64,000 bases of DNA from an uncultured Acidobacteriia bacterium (GTDB taxonomy: Bacteria > Acidobacteriota > Terriglobia > Bryobacterales > Bryobacteraceae): positions 1-64,000 of the forward strand of contig CAIRSA010000558.1 of the NCBI GenBank assembly GCA_903881085.1, read 5' to 3'. The translations under genes and the position numbers were made by a program. Shown one piece after another: positions 35,304-45,116 of this stretch. Under the pieces are notes generated by a model. It had not been told where the DNA came from and did not search any database. It saw nothing but the letters and a program-made list of their open reading frames with translations. Positions within the stretch are counted from its first letter, which is position 1, and each line of letters starts with the position of its first letter.

Positions 35304-38300
35304 ATGCGACTGTGGACAGTACTTGGGCTGACATCCGTCTATCACCAATTTGCAAGGTCGATAAACTCAAATCTGGCGCGCCTCCTGGTCTGTCTGATTC
35401 TAACGTCTTCTTTCTGTCTTGGGGTCACCGTAACCAACCGCATGGTCACCAAGGCTGTCGATAGCAGCAGTAGCAGTTGCCCAGTCCCCACGCCGGCTAC
35501 TTCCTTTCTGATCTCCGATCAGAGGGTTTGGGTCTGGTTCAACGTAACTGGCGCAAGTGCTGGTGACATACCGTCGGCAACGTGGTACTCGCCGAGCGGG
35601 GCCGAATATAAATCAGCCAATTGGGACCCGGTTGCGTCGGCAGGTAGTTGGTGCTATTGGTGGCCCATCGACGTCGCAGGCAATCCTCCGGCATCGTTGC
35701 CAGGGGCTTGGAGCGTTCGCGTTTCCTGGAACGGTTCCTCTCTTTTCACCCTCAACTTCACAATCGCCGCATCGGGACCATCCATAAGCTCTGGAGGAAT
35801 TCTAAACGCCGCCAGTTATGCCGTCGGCACGCCTGTGGCGCCGGGAAGCATAGTGGCTGTCTACGGAAGTTTCCCAATGAACTCACCCGCCATCACGCCC
35901 GGCGCGCCATGGCCAACGAGCCTTGGGGGGCTGTCCATGCAGTTTGCTGGCGGGACGAAGGCGCCCCTGTATTACGTTTCAAGTGGACAGGTCAATCTTC
36001 TAGTGCCATGGGAGTTGGCAAACCAGTCGCAGACGTCGATCACTGCCACAATCAACGGTCAGAATAGCACCGCGCAGACGGTGAGCCTTTCGGCATTCTC
36101 GCCGGGCATCTTCAGCATGAACGGTCAAGGAACCGGCCAGGGAGCGATTCTGGATACCTCCTACCGATTGGTAGACTCGTCGAACCCCGCGATAGCAGGC
36201 AGCACGTACGTCCAGATCTATTGCACTGGTCTCGGCCCAGTTGTGAACCAGCCAGCCAGCGGGGCGGTGTCTCCCACCAGTCCGCTGGCAAGCACCACCA
36301 CCAATCCGATAGTGACCATTGGCGGTGTGCCTGCTCAAGTCATCTTCTCCGGTCTGGCGCCTGGATTCGTTGGGGAGTACCAGGTGAATGCTCTCGTACC
36401 AGCAGCGGTAGCGCCTGGGTCTGCGGTGCCCATGACGATGTCCATCGGCGGGCGAACATCCAACACTGTGACAATTGCGGTCCGAGCGGGCACGGGCGGT
36501 CCGCAGGCGACGCTGGCATCGGTAAACCCGAATTCGGGGATCGCAGGCCGCGTTTACACGGCGGTGCTTACGGGCGCGAACACCGGTTTTTTGCAGGGGC
36601 AAACGTTTGCGTCTTTCGGACCGGACATCAGTGTTGCCGGCGCTCAGGAAGGCGAGCCCGGAATGCTGACTGTCGTCAGTCCGACCACCGCCACCGCCAC
36701 CGTGACAATCAACCCTGTGGCGGCAATCGGGTCGCGCAATGTGACAGTCACCACCGGTACTCAGGCGGCATTGGGCAACAGCATGTTCACGGTGCTCGCC
36801 GCCCCACCCGCGATGGGACCCCTTGCTGTTACGTCTACATCTCCAGGAAACGGGGCCACCGGCGTGCCCCTGACTCCAGTGATTCAGATCCAGTTCAATG
36901 AAGCGTTGGATCCGGCCAGTATCGGCCCATCCACATTCGGATTGGCAAGCGCCAAAGCACCCATACCAGTGACGGCACAGTACGACGCAGCGAAGCATAT
37001 AGTGTCGTTAACACCGGCGGGCGCGCTCAGCCCACAAACAAGGTACACGGCAACGGTGGGGGGGATGGTAAGGAATGCTGCGTTGAACCCGCTGGGTGCC
37101 ACGGCCACATTCTCCTTCACGACGATCCCTCCAGTCACCGTCAACGGCTCCATCATTGCTCCAACCGGCATCAGTGCGGCGAGCATGACGGTTCTGAGCT
37201 TCGGCGGCCAAACTTCCACGTCCGGCGCAAATGGAAGCTTCACGGCATCGGTTAATCCTGTAGGTGTTGGGTTGGTGGCAGCGATGGTTCCAGGAAAGGA
37301 CTTCGGATTTCTGGCAATCACCGTGGGTGGAACCTCAGCCACTGTTCCCTCCGCAGGTGTTGCGGTGGCAGGCCGCGAGGCTCAGGATTCGGCCTTTAGT
37401 CCGGCGTCCCTCGGAGTTTATAGGACTCGCTGGCAGGTGACCGCCTCGCCAATGGCGGCGATTTCCCCTAATAGCTTGGTGCATGATGTCCAGACCATGG
37501 CCGAAACAATCGTCTTCCTCACGCCCGCTCTATTCACCAAGGACCCGTTAAGAGCAAAGTCGATCCTGAGTGCGATAGCTGCGAATCCGGCGACGGCGCA
37601 GCTGGCGGCAGCGTTGGCCCAGAGCGTAAGCAAAGCCGATCCCTTGAGCGAACCATCGGTCTTGGCTGCCGCACAAAACGCAGTGCAAGCAGTGGTGAAG
37701 GCATTAGCCGCAATGAAACTGAACAGTGCGACATCTCGGCAGGCGAGCGTGGCGCAGTGGCCCCCGTCAGTCAACCCAAGCGCGACGGATTCCGGCACCG
37801 GTGGGCTTCCGGCGACCGTAAGCGTTACGCCGTATTGCTACCCAGACTTCAGCACCTCCAACCCCGGGCTGCCCTGCCTGGATCTGCGGTATCTTTCATT
37901 TCAAACGACGGATGGGGTTACGGTGAACCAGAGTGGCGGAGCCTATGGTTTCAGTCCGCAGAATTGCACAGGTATGTTTGGCGGATGCGCGGTCGGCTGG
38001 CTGGGACAGATCAAGCCGACAAATGCTAATCCAGCTTTAATCGTGCCGGAAGGGGGAACTGAAAGTCCGGTCGGCGCAGGGAATTACGACTCATTGCAAT
38101 GCAACTTGACGACGACGAAATGCTACGCCGCGTGGGTCACCGGCGATAGCTGGTTTGAGTTTTTGGACTTGCCTGGACTTTTGGTGAGGGGCTTATCATT
38201 GGGCCTCGCGAAGCTGGGCATGCCTATAGATGGCCCAACCTTTTCGTTGCCGGAGAATAAATCCCAACAAGACCAGAACTATATTGCACGGTTCTACAGC

Positions 38301-40166
38301 GGTGGCACAGCGGACCCAACCGAGAATAGAAACATCGCCAACAACGCCTACGCAGACGGCAAAAAGTTAGCCGTCGAAGCCATCACGATGAACGTAATCG
38401 AAACCGTCTTCAACCTTGTATCGGCAATCCCCGGTATGGACAGCGATACCCCAATTCTTGACTGCGTTTTGCAGGATATGAGTCAGGAGCTTCTGCAGGG
38501 TTCCCTTGTCATAGGTAACTCCAGTACGGTTTCGGGATTTCTCGACACCTGCAAAGACGTAGCAGTCAGTGTTGCCAAAGATGCTGCATCCTGCGCGTTA
38601 TCCGAAGGTGCTCAAGCGGCTGCAAAATCCTCGATGTTTAAAATGGTTCTCAAGGCCGTGGGCTTGGCGACCGGCATAGGGGCAATTGTGGAGGGCGTAT
38701 TGCAGGGGCTGGACACAGTTTCGAATCTCGGACAAGCAACGCAGCGAGCGCTGGAAATAGCCTACCGGGCAAGCGCGGTAGAAACGGCCGTAATCTCAAT
38801 CAAACCCGGACCAGCCTTGGTTATGAACCCGGCCCCGTTCATCGTCTCTCTCTCGCCTCAGTCTGCACCGCTTGGCGGCAACGCACAGACCGTTACGATT
38901 ACAGGAATGAATTTCCTGCAAAGCTCAACGGTGGCGGTGAACAACAAAAAGCATTCCGCTTCCCTTTCCACGAATGGTCAACTGATCCTAACTTTGGACT
39001 CATCCGACTTAGGGACTTCAGGGAGCCTTGAATTGTCTGTAACCAATCCTACACCCGGAGGCGGGACTTCAAAGGCGACCTTCCTGGTGACTGGGAGCGT
39101 CCTTCAAAACCCACAACCGCAGATCACCAGTCTGTTTCCTTCCGCGGCGATCGCGGGAATGGCTTCACAGGCACTCACAGTACGAGGTAAGAATCTTCAG
39201 TCGAGTTCTACGGTCATGTTTAATGGCGTCTCGCACACCATTACAAGACCCTACGATGCCGGGCAGGTGACAATCACTCTGAGCGGGGCGGACTTGGCGA
39301 AAGCCGGACGTGTCCCGGTTGTGGTGACGAATCCAGGCGTCAACAACAGTTCGAACACGTTTACCTTTGCGGTTCTGGAAACAAACTCGACTGAGCCGGC
39401 AGTGACGTCGATCTGGACAAGCCAGCGGACCTACGTTACTGGCGATCCATTCGCGATGACGTACACATCTGTTGCCGGGACGATTCCGGGATCATACGAC
39501 CTGATGGTCGCCGTCTTCTCCGTCGCCAGTGGCAATTCGTATTACTATTACGACGACGCCTCCGATTCACAAAGTAGGTGGCTCCATACAAAGGTCCGTC
39601 CGGTATGGACCGGCACGCCACAGACGGGGCAATCAACCATCCCCGCCGGCGGCGGAAGTGTGTTTCAAGTCACTGACGATATCCCATCTGGCGACTATCA
39701 CATTAAGGTGTACTTTTCGAAGCCGGGTGCCAATCAGGTCCTCAATACTTTAACCGCGGAGACCGACTTCTCTCTCCAGACGAGCACAGCGGCGGGAGGA
39801 TGTTTCATTGCCACGGCTGCGTTCGGATCTGCGATGGCCCAGCAGGTGCAGTGCCTGCGCGTGTTTCGTGATCGGACTGTTCTGTCTTCCCGGATAGGAA
39901 GGGCCTTCGTGAATTGGTATTACCAGTGGTCCCCGGAGGCCGCATCGTGGTTGCGCGTGCATTCCGTTGCACGCAAACTTACGCGGGCAATCCTGTGGGT
40001 GCCAGTTGCCTTCGCTTGGTCGAGCTTGCGGACTAATGCCTTAACCGCTTCAATGGGATTCGTCCTGCTTTTCTTCTTATTCGGCTGGAGCCTGCAACGC
40101 GGCCCTGTTTGGTGGCGTTCGTTCTGCCTGTTGATCTTGATCGTAGGAGTCGCCTCGGCTCGATAA
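35304..40166 (+). CDS. Giant surface protein with Ig-like repeats and CFI-box C-terminus
   Basis: A 1620-residue exported protein. ATG 35304 follows GGAGG; a GTG 4 codons upstream is in frame. A signal anchor (about residues 28-42), a TIGR03437 domain (~160-395), an Ig/IPT-like domain (~400-495), a Big_5-like domain (~505-610, SPGNGATGVPLTP), a long central region and two IPT/TIG domains near 1180-1370. The C-terminus carries GGCFIATAAFGS (CFI-box), a FRD motif, then two or three hydrophobic segments (about 1555-1620), so the protein is likely held at the membrane. The central ~400-1150 part is unassigned. Follows the M23 peptidase gene by about 100 bp. Confidence 0.8.
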   Translation: MRLWTVLGLTSVYHQFARSINSNLARLLVCLILTSSFCLGVTVTNRMVTKAVDSSSSSCPVPTPATSFLISDQRVWVWFNVTGASAGDIPSATWYSPSGAEYKSANWDPVASAGSWCYWWPIDVAGNPPASLPGAWSVRVSWNGSSLFTLNFTIAASGPSISSGGILNAASYAVGTPVAPGSIVAVYGSFPMNSPAITPGAPWPTSLGGLSMQFAGGTKAPLYYVSSGQVNLLVPWELANQSQTSITATINGQNSTAQTVSLSAFSPGIFSMNGQGTGQGAILDTSYRLVDSSNPAIAGSTYVQIYCTGLGPVVNQPASGAVSPTSPLASTTTNPIVTIGGVPAQVIFSGLAPGFVGEYQVNALVPAAVAPGSAVPMTMSIGGRTSNTVTIAVRAGTGGPQATLASVNPNSGIAGRVYTAVLTGANTGFLQGQTFASFGPDISVAGAQEGEPGMLTVVSPTTATATVTINPVAAIGSRNVTVTTGTQAALGNSMFTVLAAPPAMGPLAVTSTSPGNGATGVPLTPVIQIQFNEALDPASIGPSTFGLASAKAPIPVTAQYDAAKHIVSLTPAGALSPQTRYTATVGGMVRNAALNPLGATATFSFTTIPPVTVNGSIIAPTGISAASMTVLSFGGQTSTSGANGSFTASVNPVGVGLVAAMVPGKDFGFLAITVGGTSATVPSAGVAVAGREAQDSAFSPASLGVYRTRWQVTASPMAAISPNSLVHDVQTMAETIVFLTPALFTKDPLRAKSILSAIAANPATAQLAAALAQSVSKADPLSEPSVLAAAQNAVQAVVKALAAMKLNSATSRQASVAQWPPSVNPSATDSGTGGLPATVSVTPYCYPDFSTSNPGLPCLDLRYLSFQTTDGVTVNQSGGAYGFSPQNCTGMFGGCAVGWLGQIKPTNANPALIVPEGGTESPVGAGNYDSLQCNLTTTKCYAAWVTGDSWFEFLDLPGLLVRGLSLGLAKLGMPIDGPTFSLPENKSQQDQNYIARFYSGGTADPTENRNIANNAYADGKKLAVEAITMNVIETVFNLVSAIPGMDSDTPILDCVLQDMSQELLQGSLVIGNSSTVSGFLDTCKDVAVSVAKDAASCALSEGAQAAAKSSMFKMVLKAVGLATGIGAIVEGVLQGLDTVSNLGQATQRALEIAYRASAVETAVISIKPGPALVMNPAPFIVSLSPQSAPLGGNAQTVTITGMNFLQSSTVAVNNKKHSASLSTNGQLILTLDSSDLGTSGSLELSVTNPTPGGGTSKATFLVTGSVLQNPQPQITSLFPSAAIAGMASQALTVRGKNLQSSSTVMFNGVSHTITRPYDAGQVTITLSGADLAKAGRVPVVVTNPGVNNSSNTFTFAVLETNSTEPAVTSIWTSQRTYVTGDPFAMTYTSVAGTIPGSYDLMVAVFSVASGNSYYYYDDASDSQSRWLHTKVRPVWTGTPQTGQSTIPAGGGSVFQVTDDIPSGDYHIKVYFSKPGANQVLNTLTAETDFSLQTSTAAGGCFIATAAFGSAMAQQVQCLRVFRDRTVLSSRIGRAFVNWYYQWSPEAASWLRVHSVARKLTRAILWVPVAFAWSSLRTNALTASMGFVLLFFLFGWSLQRGPVWWRSFCLLILIVGVASAR

Positions 40167-40340
40167 TGGGCCTTAATCTTGGGAAATGCGAGTTTTCCGA
40201 AAGTGATATGATTTAGCTGGTCGTTAATGACCAATCGATCTGATTCTCAATCCATGTAAAACTTAAAACCATAGGAGACGACATGATAATTCTAAATTGC
40301 AACAACACTTCACGACTGTGCGGGTGTGGAAGGAATGGCA

Positions 40341-40781
40341 ATGAATAACTGTAAACTACAGGGCATTGGTATTCTGGCCTTTGTTGGATGCCTCACAGTT
40401 TTTCCAGTGACGACGGTCCGAGCGGCTGGCAACCTTGGCAAAATATTCATTAAGGCAGCATCTCCAGAGCCTGGGGGACAACAGTTTGCCGATCGTGGAC
40501 TTGAGGACACAGTGAAGGACTTGAAAAGAAGAGCTGGTTCGTTCGTTGTGGTTGACGATGAGGCCAGTGCGGATTTTCTAATGGTCGTCGTCGGCCGCGA
40601 CGACACACCCGTTTCAGGACAGCCCACCGCCAAACGTATCACGGTCACCCTCAGCATCAAAGATGGCGCGTCGTGGAAACCGGGAGTCAAAATTAGCAAG
40701 GTTACTAATGCTTGGAGTCTTTCGGCTTTACATGTGATCGGTGACGCCAAAAAGTGGGTTCAGGCGAATGCAAGAAAGTAG
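40341..40781 (+). CDS. Small secreted protein
   Basis: A 146-residue protein starting at ATG 40341, 7 nt after GGAAGGA. A signal peptide (about residues 8-30) precedes a soluble alpha/beta domain with a DFLMVVVGRDD strand. No family recognised. The next gene (40911-41369) has a similar size and layout and may be a relative. Confidence 0.6.
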   Translation: MNNCKLQGIGILAFVGCLTVFPVTTVRAAGNLGKIFIKAASPEPGGQQFADRGLEDTVKDLKRRAGSFVVVDDEASADFLMVVVGRDDTPVSGQPTAKRITVTLSIKDGASWKPGVKISKVTNAWSLSALHVIGDAKKWVQANARK

Positions 40782-40910
40782 GAACTAAGGCGGTCAGCCG
40801 CTAGATCAACTCCTCCGAGTGGCCTCTCCGTGTCCACAGGACAGGAGAATGTGAGGTGAGTTTAGTCTTGTGGTCTCGAGTAGGCCGATGCATCCCCCAA
40901 AGGAGACCGT

Positions 40911-41369
40911 ATGTTTAAGACGTTCCTTTTGATTACTCTTTTTCTTTGCCGTGTGGGTTTCGCACAAGATGCGACGATGATGGTGCTCGGCGGTACTGGT
41001 CCGACCACCCAACTGCAAACAGTCCTAGACGGGATATCAGACATGCTGTCAGCCAATAAAGTCAAGGTGAAGACTACCTAGGGAAAAGCAAAATCGAGAA
41101 ACGTCCTCTTGGATGAAATGAAGCTGTCCGGTGCGACACTTCTGCTCTATATCGAAGTTCATCAAGAGCCCAAGAAACCCGGCGTTGGCGGCCGAGGACG
41201 CGGAAGCGTTGTGGCTAAATCATTCGTGAATGGCAAGCCAATGTGGGAAGACGAAGTTAAGGGCGGAATTTTCGCAGGGTCGGCCACAGCCGCGGTTCGC
41301 AAAATGCTGAAAAATGTCAACGACAACTTGAAGGCACATATCGGGAGCGCAGACCTTCCGAAGTCCTGA
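40911..41369 (+). pseudogene. Secreted-protein gene interrupted by an in-frame amber codon
   Basis: ATG 40911 (behind AAAGGAGA) opens a signal peptide (MFKTFLLITLFLCRVGFAQ) and 56 codons up to a TAG at 41079-41081. The same frame then stays open for a further 95 codons to 41369 with good protein character (LLLYIEVHQEP, SVVAKSFVNGKPMWEDE). I therefore read it as one ~151-residue secreted protein broken by a single stop. Either it is a young pseudogene, a sequencing error, or a site of readthrough. A TTG start at 41109 would give only a headless 86-residue piece. Confidence 0.65.
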
Positions 41370-41868
41370 AGCGTTACTGAACTTCATTCGAGCCTGACGC
41401 CCAACTCGAAGGCCCGGATGACCGGACCTGGTAAGAGACAACCTTAAGTCGGTTCACTGTTCCATTGATCCCCAGATCCCCATATCCATCCAGTTCCCTC
41501 CCTGCTCTCGCCGCCGAGGGCTCGGTGCGTATTCCGCCGATGTGAATAAGGACGGGATGCGAGCCGCGATGCAGATAGCCAGTATTGTCAGCAACGTATT
41601 GATTTATGCGTCCCGGATCAATTCCGCCGGTTTGGGCTTACAACCCCTAGAAAGAAAACATGAAAAACCGGGGTCTCACGCGGCGGCCCTCTGCACATGC
41701 TTACCGCTTGCGGCTCTCCGAAAGCTCGGGTAGGGGCCATTAAGTTTTGCCGTTCTTCCAGCCTTCGCGAAATTAAGGCCTGGCAGCCAGGTTCGTCGAG
41801 ACCGCACCGACCGTGAGCTTTCGGCAATAGTGCGTGACTCGCCGCAGCAATGAAGAGTAAGTTGGGAC
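41370..41868. other. Intergenic region left of the IS66 element
   Basis: No supported gene. It includes the 29-bp dispersed repeat at 41443-41471 and probably the left end of the IS66-family element, which I could not locate exactly because no inverted match to the right side (around 45120) is visible. Confidence 0.35.
41443..41471 (-). repeat. 29-bp dispersed repeat, copy 2
   Basis: Reverse complement of 1852-1880 with 27 of 29 identical bases by hand count. Neither copy sits in an intact gene. Confidence 0.6.
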
Positions 41869-42252
41869 ATGCCCCAACAACCCACACCGATACCTCCTGA
41901 TTTAGCTGAACTGAGCGAGCGCTTGGAGCAATGGCGGAGCCAGCAGCGGCCGCGTTCACGGTTGCCTGAATCCATTTGGACAGCAGCGGCTGAGTTGGCC
42001 AAACGATATGGCCTGCATCGCACGACAAAAACACTGCGTCTGGATTACACGGGATTAAAGAAGCGTATGCCATCAGCCGCACAATCGGCCGGCGCGCCGC
42101 CTCAGCATTTCCTGGAGTTGTTAGCGCCCACTGCAGTGAGCCCGGCCGAGTGTGTAGTGGAATGGGAATCGGCGCGCGGACGAATGCGCGTGGCAATGAA
42201 AGGTGTGACGCCGGATTGGGCAAGCCTACTACGCGCCTGGCGGGAAAACTGA
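41869..42252 (+). CDS. tnpA: IS66 accessory protein TnpA
   Basis: A 127-residue basic protein with the TnpA-like helix-turn-helix (SRLPESIWTAAAELAKRYGLHRTTKTLRLDYTGLKKR). Members of this family bind the IS66 ends and help transposition. The gene is complete, 3 bp upstream of tnpB. Confidence 0.8.
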   Translation: MPQQPTPIPPDLAELSERLEQWRSQQRPRSRLPESIWTAAAELAKRYGLHRTTKTLRLDYTGLKKRMPSAAQSAGAPPQHFLELLAPTAVSPAECVVEWESARGRMRVAMKGVTPDWASLLRAWREN

Positions 42253-42255
42253 GCG

Positions 42256-42600
42256 ATGATCCAGATCACGCCGCAGATGCGCGTGTTAGTCGCGGTAGAA
42301 GCCATTGATGGACGAAAAGGAATCGACTCGCTGGCCGCTCTCTGCCGCGATAAGCTTCAGGCCGACCCTTTTTCGGGCTGGCTGTTCATCTTCCGCACGC
42401 GCAGCGCGCATGCGATCAAGATCCTATGCTACGACGGCCAGGGGTTTTGGCTGGCGCAAAAGCGGTTATCCGAAGGCCGGTTCCGGTGGTGGCCACAGGG
42501 GGACGTATCACGCACGCTCGAAGCACATCAGGCACTGTTGCTACTTGCGGCTGGCAACCCGGAAACAGCGGCAGCGCCGGTGTGGAGAAAAGTAAGTTAA
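42256..42600 (+). CDS. tnpB: IS66 accessory protein TnpB
   Basis: A 114-residue protein with the IS66 Orf2 signature: GIDSLAALCRDKLQADPFSGWLFIFRTR followed by a KILCYDGQGFWLAQKRLS core. Complete; needed for transposition in IS66 elements by an unclear mechanism. Confidence 0.88.
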   Translation: MIQITPQMRVLVAVEAIDGRKGIDSLAALCRDKLQADPFSGWLFIFRTRSAHAIKILCYDGQGFWLAQKRLSEGRFRWWPQGDVSRTLEAHQALLLLAAGNPETAAAPVWRKVS

Positions 42601-42645
42601 AACAAAATGCTTGCGTTCTGGTTTTAGCTGTGGCATGCTGCTGTC

Positions 42646-43533
42646 ATGCCCGAACAGTGGCGCTATCGCGGACAAAGCATCGACAGCGAACAAGTGGCGG
42701 TTCTGAAAGAGTTCATCGCCGCGCACCCGGAAAGCAGCCGCTGGAAGTTATCGCGGCAGTTATGCGAAGCATTGGGCTGGAAGCAGCCCAATGGCGCGTT
42801 GCGCGACGTAGTGTGCCGCGGCTTACTGTTGATGTTGGAACGTGCCGGCCAGATCGAGTTGCCGCCGGTGCGCCGCATTATTCGCGGGCAGCGCCGCACT
42901 GCGCGCCCACGTCCGGCAGCGGTGTTGATCGACACCACGCCAATCCAGGTATGCTTCACTGAACTGGGGCCGGTGCAGTTGGAGCAGGTGCGGCGCACTG
43001 CCGATGAGGATCTGTTCAACAGCCTGATGGAGCACCATCATTATCTGGGCTACGAACAGCCAGTGGGCGAGCACTTGAAGTATCTGGCGTGGGCGCAAGG
43101 CCGGCCAGTGGCGTGTTTGGCGTGGTCCAGCGCACCGCGGCATCTTGGAGCGCGCGACCGGTTCATCGGCTGGACCAAGGAAGCGCGCAAGCAGAACATT
43201 CATCTGATCGCCTACAACACGCGGTTTCTGATTCTGCCATGGGTTCAAGTGCCGCATCTGGCTTCGCATATTCTGGGGCGGATGGCGCGGACGCTGTCGG
43301 CCGATTGGCAGCGGATCTATGCCCATCCGATACATCTGGTGGAAACGTTTGTGGATCCTACGCGATTCCAAGGGACCTGTTACCGCGCGGCGAACTGGAC
43401 CCTTGTGGGCAACACCACCGGGCGCGGTAAAGACGATCAAACACATCGCCAGAACCGGACGATCAAACAGGTGCTGGCCTTGCCGTTAACGCCCCAGTTC
43501 CGCCGTCTGCTGAGGAAGCTCCCGGATGAATAA
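42646..43533 (+). CDS. DruA-like (DUF4338) protein, IS66 passenger
   Basis: A 295-residue protein of the DUF4338 family, which includes DruA of the Druantia anti-phage system. Recognisable elements are the N-terminal WKLSRQLCEALGW helix-turn, DLFNSLMEHHHYLGY, YLAWAQGRPVACLAWSSAP, NTRFLILPWV and the catalytic-looking C-terminal ETFVDPTRFQGTCYRAANW. It sits 45 bp after tnpB and 5 bp before tnpC, so it travels with the element. No druB-E partners are nearby, so an anti-phage role cannot be claimed; it may help transposition or immunity of the IS. Confidence 0.75.
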   Translation: MPEQWRYRGQSIDSEQVAVLKEFIAAHPESSRWKLSRQLCEALGWKQPNGALRDVVCRGLLLMLERAGQIELPPVRRIIRGQRRTARPRPAAVLIDTTPIQVCFTELGPVQLEQVRRTADEDLFNSLMEHHHYLGYEQPVGEHLKYLAWAQGRPVACLAWSSAPRHLGARDRFIGWTKEARKQNIHLIAYNTRFLILPWVQVPHLASHILGRMARTLSADWQRIYAHPIHLVETFVDPTRFQGTCYRAANWTLVGNTTGRGKDDQTHRQNRTIKQVLALPLTPQFRRLLRKLPDE

Positions 43534-43538
43534 CGCCC

Positions 43539-45116
43539 ATGCCACAACGAATCGAAGCGCTCGATGTCAGCATTGAGGAGTTGGAGCAACTGGTGGACTG
43601 CGCCGGACAAGGGCCGTTGCCCACGGAAGGGCAGAGGAAGCTCAAAGCAGCGGTGGCCACGCTGGGCGTCATGGCCGCGATGTTGGCCGACAAGGACACA
43701 ACGATCCGGAAACTGCGCGAACTGCTGACGCCTACAAGAACCACCGAGAAGACCAAAAAGGTATTGGGCTCCGATGCCCCCGGGCAGGAGCCGCAGCCTA
43801 AGGCGGCAAGACGCAAGAAGGGACACGGCCGCAACGGCCCGGGCGCTTATACGGGCGCACGGAAAGTGCGCGTGGCCCACCCGGCAATGAAACGGGCCGA
43901 TCATTGCCCGGGGTGCAGGAAGGGAAAGTTGTACCCGCTCAACGAGCCAAAGAGGCTGATCCGGCTCATTGGCCAGGCGCCGGTTGAAGCCACTGTTTAC
44001 GAGCTGGATGCGTTGCGCTGCAACTTGTGCGGAGAGGTCTTCACCGCGCCGCCGCCGGCAGGAGTGGGTACGGAAAAGTACGACGCCAGCGCCGTGGGCA
44101 TGATCGCGTTATTGAAGTACGGCAGCGGCATTCCGTTTTACCGGCTGCAAAAACTGGAGAGCGATCTGGGGATTCCGTTGGCTCCGGCGACGCAATGGCA
44201 ACTGGTTGCGGAAGCGGCGGCGACGCTGGCGCCGGTAGAGGAAGAGTTGCTGCGGCAAGCGGCGCAAGGCAGTCTGGTGCACAACGACGACACCAGCATG
44301 CGGATTCTCAGTTATGAGCGGGAAGCCGGCGATGCGCGCACCGGGATGTTTACTTCCGGAGTTGTCAGTATAGTCGCCGGGCGCCGAGTCGCGGCTTTCT
44401 TCACCGGCAGCAAGCATGCGGGAGAAAATCTCGCCGATGTGTTGCGGCGGCGCGCCAAGGAACTGGCGCCGCCCATTCAGATGTGCGACGCGCTATCGCG
44501 CAACGTTCCGGCGGCGTTTGCGGTGATGCTCTCTAATTGCATGGCGCATGCCCGGCGCCACTTCGTGGACGTGGTGAACAGTTTTCCAGCCGAGTGCCGG
44601 TATGTGCTCGAAACGCTGCGCGGGGTGTTCCACTTCGATGCCCTGGCCAAGGAGCAAGCGTTGTCCCCGCAGGCGCGGTTGATCTTCCACCAACACAACA
44701 GCCAACCGCTGATGGAAGGTTTGCATGTGTGGTGTAAGCAGCAGTTCGAAGAGCGTAAAGTGGAGCCGAATTCGGGTTTGGGCAAAGCCATCCAATATCT
44801 GCTGAACCATTGGCCGGAGTTGACGCTGTTTCTTCGTGAGCCCGGTGCGCCGTTGGACAACAATGTTTGCGAACGGGCGCTGAAGAAGGCGATTCTACAC
44901 CGGAAAAACGCCTTGTTTTACCGAACCATCAACGGAGCCAGCGTTGGTGACCTGTTCATGACTTTGATTCACACCGCCGAACTCGGCGGCGTGAATCCGT
45001 TCGACTATCTCACGGAGCTACTGCGCCATCCCAGTGAGTTGGCGAAATCGCCCGCACGTTGGATGCCCTGGAATTACCGGGAAAACCTTGACCAGAAGGC
45101 CGATCTCGCCGCCTGA
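43539..45116 (+). CDS. tnpC: IS66 transposase TnpC (DDE)
   Basis: A 525-residue transposase. An N-terminal leucine-zipper-like region (DKDTTIRKLRELL), a zinc-binding site (CPGCRKGKLYPLN and a later CNLCGE), then the DDE core: HNDDTSMRIL (first Asp), QMCDALSRN (second) and PLDNNVCERALKKA (Glu). All parts are intact, so the element may be active. Confidence 0.93.
   Translation: MPQRIEALDVSIEELEQLVDCAGQGPLPTEGQRKLKAAVATLGVMAAMLADKDTTIRKLRELLTPTRTTEKTKKVLGSDAPGQEPQPKAARRKKGHGRNGPGAYTGARKVRVAHPAMKRADHCPGCRKGKLYPLNEPKRLIRLIGQAPVEATVYELDALRCNLCGEVFTAPPPAGVGTEKYDASAVGMIALLKYGSGIPFYRLQKLESDLGIPLAPATQWQLVAEAAATLAPVEEELLRQAAQGSLVHNDDTSMRILSYEREAGDARTGMFTSGVVSIVAGRRVAAFFTGSKHAGENLADVLRRRAKELAPPIQMCDALSRNVPAAFAVMLSNCMAHARRHFVDVVNSFPAECRYVLETLRGVFHFDALAKEQALSPQARLIFHQHNSQPLMEGLHVWCKQQFEERKVEPNSGLGKAIQYLLNHWPELTLFLREPGAPLDNNVCERALKKAILHRKNALFYRTINGASVGDLFMTLIHTAELGGVNPFDYLTELLRHPSELAKSPARWMPWNYRENLDQKADLAA

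Larger units (their letters stand above)
41869..45116 (+). mobile_element. IS66-family insertion sequence with a DruA-like passenger
   Basis: The three IS66 genes tnpA, tnpB and tnpC are present in the usual order, with an extra gene for a DUF4338/DruA-like protein between tnpB and tnpC. The coordinates give the gene span; the true ends lie outside. A TTTACGCGGTTACGC sequence at 45125-45139 resembles IS66 ends but a left partner was not found. Confidence 0.8.

Noticed and set aside
36000-36998. 332-codon minus-strand frame
   Set aside because: Antisense to the giant surface protein gene; low-complexity Arg/Gly/His-rich translation.
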